Source of the DNA: Patescibacteria group bacterium
GTDB lineage: Bacteria; Patescibacteriota; Saccharimonadia; Saccharimonadales; Saccharimonadaceae
NCBI GenBank assembly: GCA_004322265.1
Contig: SCSZ01000009.1
Span: forward strand, 1-62,108
Length of the DNA: 62,108 nt
Direction of reading: 5' to 3'
Shown piece after piece: positions 27,853-34,843 of this stretch. Made by a program: the position numbers and the translations under genes. The notes under the pieces were generated by a model. That model saw only the letters and a list, made by a program, of their open reading frames with translations, was not told the DNA's origin and made no database searches. Numbering within the stretch: the stretch's first letter is position 1; every line of letters starts with the position of its first letter.

Positions 27853-28194
27853 TTAAGCCTTATCGGCTGATTTATTATATTTCATAACGAGCTGCTTTAA
27901 GTCTTCTTCGCGCTCATAGGCACGAATCCTTCCACTGAGGTATCCAAGGCGATAGTGAATGCCTTCGGACATGAGTCGCCAATTCGTCGGTTCAAGAGCT
28001 TTCTTGATGAGCTTTTCTAGGGTCTTTTGGCTATCGTAGTCACTGCGATCTGACTCGGTGTCGAGACAGTTGAAGCCAACGAAGACATCTTTGCCAATCT
28101 CTGGCTTCTCAAGACTGAATTCACTGTAACCAGCTTTCTCAAGCGCAGGTTGGAGAAGCGGAACAATCTCGTCTATACTTCTTACTTGCCTTAC
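27853..28194 (-). pseudogene. C-terminal part of the DUF4238-like gene, in a shifted frame
   Basis: On the minus strand a frame opens after TAA (28195-28197) and runs 113 codons to a TAA at 27853-27855. It contains natural-looking protein such as IVPLLQPALEKAGYSEF, VFVGFNCLDTES and GIHYRLGYLSGRIRAYE, but has no ATG, GTG or TTG for more than 70 codons, so it cannot start on its own. It overlaps the end of the upstream frame (28139-29404) by 56 bases and is offset by one base. I infer a single gene of roughly 510 codons split by a frameshift, from a natural mutation, an assembly error or programmed shifting. The RT gene follows about 40 bases later. Confidence 0.7.
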
Positions 28195-29404
28195 TTAAAT
28201 GATACGCATGCATATCGTCGGAGTCTTCAATTGGATCAAGATCGGTGATAGTGAAAGCCCGACCACGGCGTTTAGGACCAAAAATTGCTGCAAAATCGCC
28301 CTTAAAACGCTCGAGCGTATTGAAATCATCATTCGGTACACTTGTTGGGCTGTATCCTTCTTCCCAAGGCCTTCTACCATACTCATCGAAGGCGTAGGCG
28401 GTACCATCATTATTACCTACAAGGATCTCCGTGGTATAGTCTACGCCGCGAGGATCAGGCATCAATAAAAGACCATCGCCATAACTATTCCAATCTGACT
28501 TTGAAACATACTTCTCAGGATAAAGCCATTCTTTGTTCGCGGCGGCTATATATCGATGTGCTCGACTCTTGATAATAAAATTAATTTCTCGTACTTCCTG
28601 CTCGCTGAGCTGACGTGATATCTGTATAGTCTGAAAATTGAACATAGCGGATCGCAAAGGGTTAGGATTAGGCCGATAATCGATACCTGATTGATATGGG
28701 TTTCTGACCCACGAAAGGTTTGTGAGTATGAGAACTTTATCGATAGAAAGTGGAAAGATTGTATGTGTAGCGTTCAATGCAACATCAGGATCATCGAAAC
28801 CTCTACACCACTTTTTATTGCGAGGTCCGAGAAAACGATTGTACGAAGTAATTGGATGATCCGAGATAATGAACTTCGTATCGGACTGGCTAGCGTCTGC
28901 GATTTGCCAAATGCTCTCCGTCCAAATCGCACCATATAACTGCCTTAGTCGAAGCATCGTTTGAAGAATTACAAAGCGATTTGTAGTATTGGCCTTCTTC
29001 GCGAGCCAACCAAGTCCTTTGGGTGTACGAAGCTTCTGTGTACTCATGTATAGCATTAGGCTTCTATATGCGCTAGGGTCCCATTCATAGGCAAGGTGAT
29101 CATAGTTAGCGAAGAAATCTACTGCTTTACGACCGTAGTCGTCAACTTGGCCGAAAAATATCTTTTCAATATCAGTCCGTCTCTGCCCGCCAAACCAAGT
29201 TGTATACAGATCATCTTCGGCAAAACACAAACGAGTACCTTGTTTGATAACTGCACGTTTATCATGAACGACACCTCTCGGATCAGTGAATACACCCGGC
29301 TTAAGATTTAAGTAAAATAGTTCATTATCAATCTGTCCCTCGGGAATAAATCTTTTCTGGTACCATTGTGGTACATAGTGGTTGTTAGTATATTCAGTAG
29401 ACAT
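28139..29404 (-). CDS. DUF4238-like protein, N-terminal part of a frameshifted gene
   Basis: The 421-residue frame opens with NNHYVPQWYQKRF, the signature start of DUF4238 proteins, whose biochemical role is unknown and which are often found in accessory regions. Other notable segments are FIISDHPITSYNR and IFPLSIDKVLILTN, both typical of the family's central part. The last 20 or so residues look random and Arg/Cys-rich, as expected past a frameshift; the true C-terminus is in the frame at 27853-28194. A TATAAT box lies 27 bases before the ATG with no good Shine-Dalgarno site. It sits between tRNA-Gln and the reverse transcriptase. Confidence 0.72.
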   Translation of the reverse strand: MSTEYTNNHYVPQWYQKRFIPEGQIDNELFYLNLKPGVFTDPRGVVHDKRAVIKQGTRLCFAEDDLYTTWFGGQRRTDIEKIFFGQVDDYGRKAVDFFANYDHLAYEWDPSAYRSLMLYMSTQKLRTPKGLGWLAKKANTTNRFVILQTMLRLRQLYGAIWTESIWQIADASQSDTKFIISDHPITSYNRFLGPRNKKWCRGFDDPDVALNATHTIFPLSIDKVLILTNLSWVRNPYQSGIDYRPNPNPLRSAMFNFQTIQISRQLSEQEVREINFIIKSRAHRYIAAANKEWLYPEKYVSKSDWNSYGDGLLLMPDPRGVDYTTEILVGNNDGTAYAFDEYGRRPWEEGYSPTSVPNDDFNTLERFKGDFAAIFGPKRRGRAFTITDLDPIEDSDDMHAYHLSKASKKYRRDCSASPTCA

Positions 29405-29451
29405 AGGTTAAACACTCTCATCTAAATACATTATACCTCTGTTGCAGAGTA

Positions 29452-29485
29452 AACAAAAAAGAGTCTTTAATGACTCTTTTTTGTT
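29452..29485 (-). terminator. Strong hairpin terminator after tRNA-Gln
   Basis: AACAAAAAAGAGTC (29452-29465) and GACTCTTTTTTGTT (29472-29485) pair perfectly over 14 bp around a six-base loop. On the minus strand GACTC-loop-GAGTC runs into six T, a classical intrinsic terminator for the tRNA-Gln transcript. It can work in both directions. Confidence 0.8.
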
Positions 29486-29554
29486 CCGATATATTCTTCT
29501 TGGCGATGCGATAGCGGAAATAGAGACATGGGTCATATCTTCTGCTGTCGCATC

Positions 29555-29629
29555 TGGCTGGGATGGAGGGATTCGAACCCCCGAATGCTGGTACCAGAAA
29601 CCAGTGCCTTACCACTTGGCGACATCCCA
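29555..29629 (-). tRNA. tRNA-Gln (anticodon CTG)
   Basis: Read on the minus strand, a full cloverleaf is present: acceptor TGGGATG pairing with CATCCCA, a D arm (GCCAAGTGGTAAGGC), an anticodon stem CTGGT/ACCAG around TTCTGGT giving CTG, a T arm with GGTTCGAATCC, discriminator G and an encoded CCA. The 75-base gene reads CAG codons. A TATAAT lies about 65 bases upstream, and a copy of the 5' half lies at 29724-29752. Confidence 0.95.
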
Positions 29630-29723
29630 ATATAAGTTGTGTATGTACATTATCACTATGAAATATAGATACGTAATGGTTTCTGGTTAACCTATTATAC
29701 CTTTGCTGTGGCGAACACAGCGG

Positions 29724-29752
29724 CCAGTGTCTTACCACTTGGCGACATCCCA
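29724..29752 (-). repeat. Copy of the 5' half of tRNA-Gln
   Basis: On the minus strand these 29 bases repeat the acceptor 5' strand, D arm and first anticodon-stem bases of tRNA-Gln with one mismatch (28 of 29). No T arm or acceptor 3' strand follows; instead a hairpin GCTGTG/CACAGC appears. A TATAAT on the minus strand (29764-29769) ends 11 bases before the copy, so it may be transcribed from just ahead of its 5' end. Confidence 0.8.
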
Positions 29753-29800
29753 ATAGCCTGCATATTATAGCGTAAATGAACCTGAAGCTCAATCTCAATA

Positions 29801-29829
29801 TTGAAATATGTATCATTATATGATATAAT
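29801..29829 (+). promoter_or_regulatory. Consensus-like promoter of the G+C-rich orphan gene
   Basis: TTGAAA at 29801-29806 and TATAAT at 29824-29829 are separated by exactly 17 bases, with TG extending the -10. It reads into the gene at 29907, leaving about 70 bases of leader. This is the clearest two-box promoter in the window. Confidence 0.75.
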
Positions 29830-29890
29830 ACAAATATCAAGTACACCAGGTACAGTCTTTATGCCTGGCCGGGGCGGAAAGATGTACCTC

Positions 29891-30491
29891 GACAGAGGAG
29901 ACAAACATGCCATTCACGGTGCAGGATCTTCCGGCCGGTTGGGTCGCGAAGGTCAACAACATGACCGAAAACGAGAGGAAGCTCGTAGAACACCGACTCA
30001 TCGTCGGGGTAGTGCGGAACTTCAAGCTCCGCCGTGCCAGCTACGTACGAACCCACTCAAAGCCGGACAACCTGCAGAAGTGGGCCACACGAGGCTCGTC
30101 CTACGAGGACAATTACCGCAAGACCCCCGACAAGGGCGGTCACGAGTTCTACTACCGACAGGGCCTCGTACGCAGGTTCATGGCCAAAATCTGGTACCTG
30201 AACTCGCTGCGGACTAAGCCGGATCTCGATCCGTTCGCTCGTCTTCGTGCGTCGCTCTCGGAAGAGTTCACGAAGGCCTTCGGTACAGAGCTGGGTGAGA
30301 CGGTGAGAGTCCGCAAGACGCTCACCAACTCGGACGTATACCGCGAAAGCGACTCGTTCAAGCTCGAGCTACCGCTCTACGAGGCTCGCGTGCGCAAGCA
30401 GCGCCAGCTGCTGAGTCGTAGTGGTCGCCGACGTCGGTGAACGCTTCACCCCGGTAAGGGGCATGAGGCGCTCTCCCGCGCCTCCTCTGTC
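29891..30491 (+). repeat. Inverted 10-mers bracketing the orphan gene, plus 3' hairpins
   Basis: GACAGAGGAG at 29891-29900, which contains the ribosome-binding site, is the exact reverse complement of CTCCTCTGTC at 30482-30491 after the gene. Between the stop and that site are two hairpins, CCCC/GGGG at 30449-30461 and GAGGCGC/GCGCCTC at 30465-30484. Pairing of the ends in the mRNA could mask the ribosome-binding site. Confidence 0.5.
29907..30440 (+). CDS. Orphan basic protein, G+C-rich gene
   Basis: A 177-residue, strongly basic protein of unknown family, ending SRSGRRRR. It has no membrane segment or recognised motif; charged helices make nucleic-acid or ribosome binding possible, but that is a guess. 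Codon third positions are visibly richer in G and C than in neighbouring genes, suggesting recent transfer. GAGGAG at 29895-29900 gives a strong Shine-Dalgarno site, unlike the leaderless host genes around it. It has its own promoter and a 3' hairpin, and lies next to tRNA-Gln. No homologue comes to mind. Confidence 0.65.
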   Translation: MPFTVQDLPAGWVAKVNNMTENERKLVEHRLIVGVVRNFKLRRASYVRTHSKPDNLQKWATRGSSYEDNYRKTPDKGGHEFYYRQGLVRRFMAKIWYLNSLRTKPDLDPFARLRASLSEEFTKAFGTELGETVRVRKTLTNSDVYRESDSFKLELPLYEARVRKQRQLLSRSGRRRR

Positions 30492-30567
30492 CCTATCCTT
30501 GAGTTATCAAATATTTTGATGGTTAAAGGATAGGTTAAAAGTCAGTATTTTTTGCTATACTACAGAG

Positions 30568-31884
30568 ATGAGCAAAAAAGTCTTACCAGTTGTTAACGTA
30601 ACACTGGATAAAATCGTTGGTGGTGGCCAGGCCCTTGGCACGCTTGAAGGTGGCCGAAAATTATTCGTCTGGGGCGGACTGCCGGGTGAAAACGTCGAAG
30701 TACAAATGACTAAAAAGAAGTCAAACCTTGCAGAGGGTATCGTCGTTGAAGTACTCACACCGAGCAAAGAGCGTGTTTTGCCGCGCGACGAAGAGAGTTA
30801 TCTATCTACTAGCCCATGGCAGATTATGAACTTTGAGTCTGAGCAGCATTATAAATCCTCCCTGATTGAGGAGGCATTTGAACTCCACGACATCGTTCTA
30901 CCAGATGCGATTGAAGTCTATACTGATGATAAACAATATGAATATCGCAATAAATTAGAGTTTAGTTGGTATTGGGACAAGGAAAGTGAGCAACTGGACC
31001 TCGCGTTTTACCGTCGCGGCACTCACGGTAAGATTCCGGTGGAAGGTAGTAGTCTAGCTCATCCTAGCATTAACCGAGCGGCCATTGCGATACGAAACCT
31101 TCTTCGATCTAAACCTGACATTCGCGCATTTATGTTAAAAACGCTACTTGTCCGTTGCGACGGCGCAGGGAATGTTGCCCTACAGTTATATGTAAAGGAC
31201 CAAGCATTCGTACAACTAACCGGTTCAGAATTAGAACTGCTGAAGGAAAATGGCAATATTATCGGTTTTGAGCTAATTTTTAGTAACCCGAAAAGCCCAG
31301 CCAGTGTCATCACCGAGCGTTTACAGTCCTGGGGCACGACGACACTTACTGACACAGTCCTCGGTGTTCCATTTGATTATGCAGTTGAGGGCTTTTTCCA
31401 GATTAATATTCCTGTTTACGAGCAAGCTCTTCGCGACATGAAACAGTGGGTGAGTGAGGGCATACCAACTGTAGACCTATATAGCGGCGTCGGCACAATT
31501 GGCCTCACGATCGGCGGTAATGACGTTACGATGGTAGAAATTAACGAACATGCTGTTCGTGAAATGAAACGCAATATTACCGCACTTGATCGAGAAAAAG
31601 CAGTCAAGGCGATTTTGGCCCCAAGTGAGGGCGCCCTGGAATATATTACCAGCGATAAGACAATCATTGTTGACCCACCCCGAGCAGGTCTGCATGAAGA
31701 CATAATCACAAAACTCCTTGAGACAAAGCCAAAGCGTATTATTTATCTGTCGTGTAATCCCGTTACCCAGGCCCGAGACGTCGCACGACTAGCCGAGGTA
31801 TACGGGGTCAAATCACATCGGGGATATAACTTCTTTCCACGAACTCCTCATATTGAACATCTGATCATCCTCGATATCCGATAA
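30568..31884 (+). CDS. 23S rRNA (uracil-5-)-methyltransferase family protein
   Basis: A 438-residue SAM-dependent RNA m5U methyltransferase of the TrmA/RlmD/RlmCD family. An N-terminal TRAM-like domain (about 1-60) precedes the methyltransferase domain with DLYSGVGTIGLTIGG, MVEINEHAV, IIVDPPRAGLHE and YLSCNPVTQARD, which holds the catalytic Cys. The iron-sulfur cluster cysteines of RlmD are absent; the expected place reads TSPWQIMNFESEQHY. The exact uridine modified (747, 1939 or tRNA 54) cannot be told. An extended -10 TGCTATACT (30553-30561) ends six bases before the ATG. Confidence 0.9.
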   Translation: MSKKVLPVVNVTLDKIVGGGQALGTLEGGRKLFVWGGLPGENVEVQMTKKKSNLAEGIVVEVLTPSKERVLPRDEESYLSTSPWQIMNFESEQHYKSSLIEEAFELHDIVLPDAIEVYTDDKQYEYRNKLEFSWYWDKESEQLDLAFYRRGTHGKIPVEGSSLAHPSINRAAIAIRNLLRSKPDIRAFMLKTLLVRCDGAGNVALQLYVKDQAFVQLTGSELELLKENGNIIGFELIFSNPKSPASVITERLQSWGTTTLTDTVLGVPFDYAVEGFFQINIPVYEQALRDMKQWVSEGIPTVDLYSGVGTIGLTIGGNDVTMVEINEHAVREMKRNITALDREKAVKAILAPSEGALEYITSDKTIIVDPPRAGLHEDIITKLLETKPKRIIYLSCNPVTQARDVARLAEVYGVKSHRGYNFFPRTPHIEHLIILDIR

Positions 31885-31925
31885 AAATTGTATGTAAACC
31901 TTTACATGTTTGCTACAATGTAAGC

Positions 31926-33611
31926 ATGAGAAGAATCCCTCGTGGTTTTACTATCGTCGAGCTTTTGGTGGTTGTTGCAGTTATTGGTATACTAGCTACC
32001 ATTACTCTGATTGGTTTTAACAGATACCAAGCCGACTCCAGGGATAGCCAGCGAAGCTCGGAAGCTACAGTTATCGCTGAAGCACTTGAAAAATACTACG
32101 ATAAAAACGGCGAATATCCTAGCTGTAATACTATGAAAGACATTGGAACTAACGTTGCAGCAACTTTAGGTAACATCGATCCGAAAGTATTATTAACGCC
32201 TCAGGCCGCGTCGGATCAGACAAATTCGATCGACTTCTGTAGCGACATTACAACTAGTACACCTACTGATTCTTTTGCCTATGTAGGCGACGGCAGTAGT
32301 ACCTGTTCGACGGGTACAGGCTCGACCAGCTCATGTTTACAATTTAAACTGGAGTATAAGCAAGAAAGTACTGGCACAATCCAGTCGATTACGAGTCGTC
32401 GTACAGCCAACATTCTCACCTCAGGCAATATTGCAGACCTTGCTGCAACCCCCTATAGTTTCTCGCAAATCAACCTGGCCTGGACCGCGATCAGTGGTGC
32501 GGCGTCGTACAATGTTCAATATTCTCTCAACTCTAACATGAGTAGTCCGACACCGTTCACTCCAGCACCGACAACTAACGCAGCACAAGTAACAGGACTA
32601 TCTCTCGGTACGACATACTATCTTCAGGTACAGCCAGTCAGTAGCGCAGGTGTGGCAGGAAATTGGTCTAACACAGCTACCACAACGACATACACACTAG
32701 GTACTCCGGATGGTACTGCCGTTGCCGATCCAGCCGCACCATCATCACAAATAAAACTAACCTGGGCGCCAATCACAAATGCAACGAGCTACACGGTTAT
32801 TTACAATTCGACAGGTGCAGTAGACGGTAGCGGCGTACTCTCATCTCCAACAACAGTTAACAACGCAACAAGTCCTTACTACTTAACTGGACTACCCGCA
32901 GGAACAACTAGGTATTTCCAGATTAAGGCAAACGCAGCCGGATATTCGAGTGGATATTCGAGTACCGATAGCGCAATCACTCAGGTACCTACACCGACAT
33001 GTACAGCCTCAACGCTCAACTCCAATAGACAAATCACGGTGAGCTGGAACACAGTATCGGTCGCAACTAGCTACACACTGCAATACTCTACAAACTCTGG
33101 GTTTAGCGGGGCAAGTACTGTTTCAGGCATCTCAACAACAAGTCAGGCAGTTACCGGCCTTAACAATGGAACGACCTACTATTTCCAAGTTGAAGCACTT
33201 GTAGGTAGCACGACGAGTACCTATGGCGCCTGCCCATCTGCATCAACTGGAGTCGATGGACCAACTGGCTATGGCTGGAGTTCTGATGGATATGGTGTCC
33301 GTAACACAGCTAGTGGTATATGGATAAACTACCCTGGAGCTGGCAACTACTACTCTGAAGGTATGACTATCTATGGAAGCTGTGCGCCAGGTGCTACGGT
33401 TGTAACGCGCCTGTATCAGTACTACGCTTTCTCAAACAACACAGGTGCAACCCAGGCCTCACTGATGGACTGGACATGGAATAATCAAGACCGATTTACA
33501 CCGGATGGAATAAATGGTTATAAAGTTTGGTGGCAAGGCTGGGTGGCATGTCAGTCGGGTAGTAACCGTCAAGGAGATGTCTATCTCGGGAATGCGGGGC
33601 CATACACATGA
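31926..33611 (+). CDS. Type IV pilin-like protein with fibronectin type III domains
   Basis: The protein starts MRRIPRGFTIVELLVVVAVI, a standard prepilin peptidase site (cut after Gly7, Glu at +5) and pilin helix. A pilin-like region follows to about residue 165, then three fibronectin type III-like repeats (for example NLAWTAISGAASYNVQYS and TYYLQVQPVSSAG) and a C-terminal domain of about 110 residues rich in Trp, Tyr and Gly. At 561 residues it is far longer than a major pilin and is probably an adhesive minor pilin. TGCTACAAT (31911-31919) ends six bases before the ATG. The stop overlaps the next ATG. Confidence 0.85.
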   Translation: MRRIPRGFTIVELLVVVAVIGILATITLIGFNRYQADSRDSQRSSEATVIAEALEKYYDKNGEYPSCNTMKDIGTNVAATLGNIDPKVLLTPQAASDQTNSIDFCSDITTSTPTDSFAYVGDGSSTCSTGTGSTSSCLQFKLEYKQESTGTIQSITSRRTANILTSGNIADLAATPYSFSQINLAWTAISGAASYNVQYSLNSNMSSPTPFTPAPTTNAAQVTGLSLGTTYYLQVQPVSSAGVAGNWSNTATTTTYTLGTPDGTAVADPAAPSSQIKLTWAPITNATSYTVIYNSTGAVDGSGVLSSPTTVNNATSPYYLTGLPAGTTRYFQIKANAAGYSSGYSSTDSAITQVPTPTCTASTLNSNRQITVSWNTVSVATSYTLQYSTNSGFSGASTVSGISTTSQAVTGLNNGTTYYFQVEALVGSTTSTYGACPSASTGVDGPTGYGWSSDGYGVRNTASGIWINYPGAGNYYSEGMTIYGSCAPGATVVTRLYQYYAFSNNTGATQASLMDWTWNNQDRFTPDGINGYKVWWQGWVACQSGSNRQGDVYLGNAGPYT

Positions 33612-34255
33612 TCAAGAAAATACTCATTAGTGCAGGAATTATTGTTGCCATCGCCGGCGTTACACTAGCTGTGCTCTATTTTATAAAACAAGCACAACCA
33701 GCACCTGCCAAGACGTCGTCGGCAAAAACGCTCGTCCTGGATCACTCTAAGGACTATGGTGCATGCACACTCCTTGGTGCAACACTCATCAAGAGTACGC
33801 TAGGCGATACTGCGAATAAGCTTCAACCCTCAACGAACACAGGTATCACAAAAGATAAATATTTTGGAAGTGGTGTTAGTAATGTCGTTTCAGATTCGCA
33901 GGCATGTATATACGCATTTGTACCAGGTGGCAATGCAGGGAACGGATTTAATGCAACAAATGCATTTATGATCACGCGCACTGTATTTACGAATACTGGC
34001 GGCCCCGTAGCGCTTATAGCACAGATGAAACAGAACACCACTCTAACTTCGATTGACTCGCTCGGCGATGCCGCATTCTACAGTGCTGATGCGACTGCCC
34101 AGGGACCAGGTGCGACTCATACTTTTAATTTGCAGGTATTTACAGGAACAAAAGAAACAAGTTATACGATAAATCAACCAACAGCGTCCGCAACATTTAC
34201 AGCAGACACGGCAAAGACAGCATTAACGGCCCTCGCACAGACCGTAAAATCTTAA
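33608..34255 (+). CDS. Surface protein with one N-terminal membrane anchor, pilin operon
   Basis: A 215-residue protein with one hydrophobic segment (about residues 5-27), a short Ala/Pro linker and an exported domain with two Cys (in YGACTLLG and QACIYAF) that may pair. I do not recognise the domain. Its ATG overlaps the pilin gene's TGA by four bases (ATGA), so the two are co-translated and may act together at the cell surface. Confidence 0.7.
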   Translation: MIKKILISAGIIVAIAGVTLAVLYFIKQAQPAPAKTSSAKTLVLDHSKDYGACTLLGATLIKSTLGDTANKLQPSTNTGITKDKYFGSGVSNVVSDSQACIYAFVPGGNAGNGFNATNAFMITRTVFTNTGGPVALIAQMKQNTTLTSIDSLGDAAFYSADATAQGPGATHTFNLQVFTGTKETSYTINQPTASATFTADTAKTALTALAQTVKS

Positions 34256-34256
34256 A

Positions 34257-34745
34257 CTAGCTTGTTTTGATACGGCGATAAGTAAACTTTGTCGCCACGC
34301 GCCAATCACCACTTGAATCAACGTCGTATTGGTAAACATGTCCATCTTTTATTTCTGAGATAAGAATAAGGGCAGGGTTATACGGTGCAAGTGTTCGATA
34401 GAATATAATATCATCACTACTGACGTGGCTGCGTCCCGGAAAAACATCATGGAACTTAGACTGACCAACCTCATCAAAATAGTTTGGCCGACCTTTTGGT
34501 GGAAAATATACGTCAGCCTTCAGTCCCATACGTGCAACTATTTTCTTGACATCACCGAGTAGTAACTTAGACTGACCGCCAATATAGACATACAGCTGTT
34601 TCTTCGTAGTCAAAAACAGCGTCGCATACGCCGTTCGACTAACTGGTGCCTTTAATAAAATAACTTGTCTGACATCTGCATCAATGCCAAACTTTTCTTT
34701 TATTGTGCGCTCCAAGGCCAAATCCTGATATAGTGCGTCAATCAT
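34257..34745 (-). CDS. Conserved-looking hypothetical protein, soluble
   Basis: A 162-residue soluble protein with alternating strands and helices and no membrane segment. Notable stretches are YATLFLTTKKQLYVYIGG and the C-terminal VATKFTYRRIK. I do not recognise the family. TGTATAAT on the minus strand ends ten bases before the ATG, giving a leader of a few bases. It converges with the pilin operon, one base after its end. Confidence 0.65.
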   Translation of the reverse strand: MIDALYQDLALERTIKEKFGIDADVRQVILLKAPVSRTAYATLFLTTKKQLYVYIGGQSKLLLGDVKKIVARMGLKADVYFPPKGRPNYFDEVGQSKFHDVFPGRSHVSSDDIIFYRTLAPYNPALILISEIKDGHVYQYDVDSSGDWRVATKFTYRRIKTS

Positions 34746-34843
34746 CTTCTTAGGTATTATACACTTTTTTTGCTTATTACATCATATGTTCAGCTACTAT
34801 GCGATAGTATCCTTAAACAGAGCGACCATATATAATAGACCTA

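Noticed and set aside
29418-29846. 142-codon minus-strand frame across tRNA-Gln
   Set aside because: It runs through the tRNA, its half-copy and the terminator; the repeated GCRQVVRHW is just the translated tRNA 5' half.
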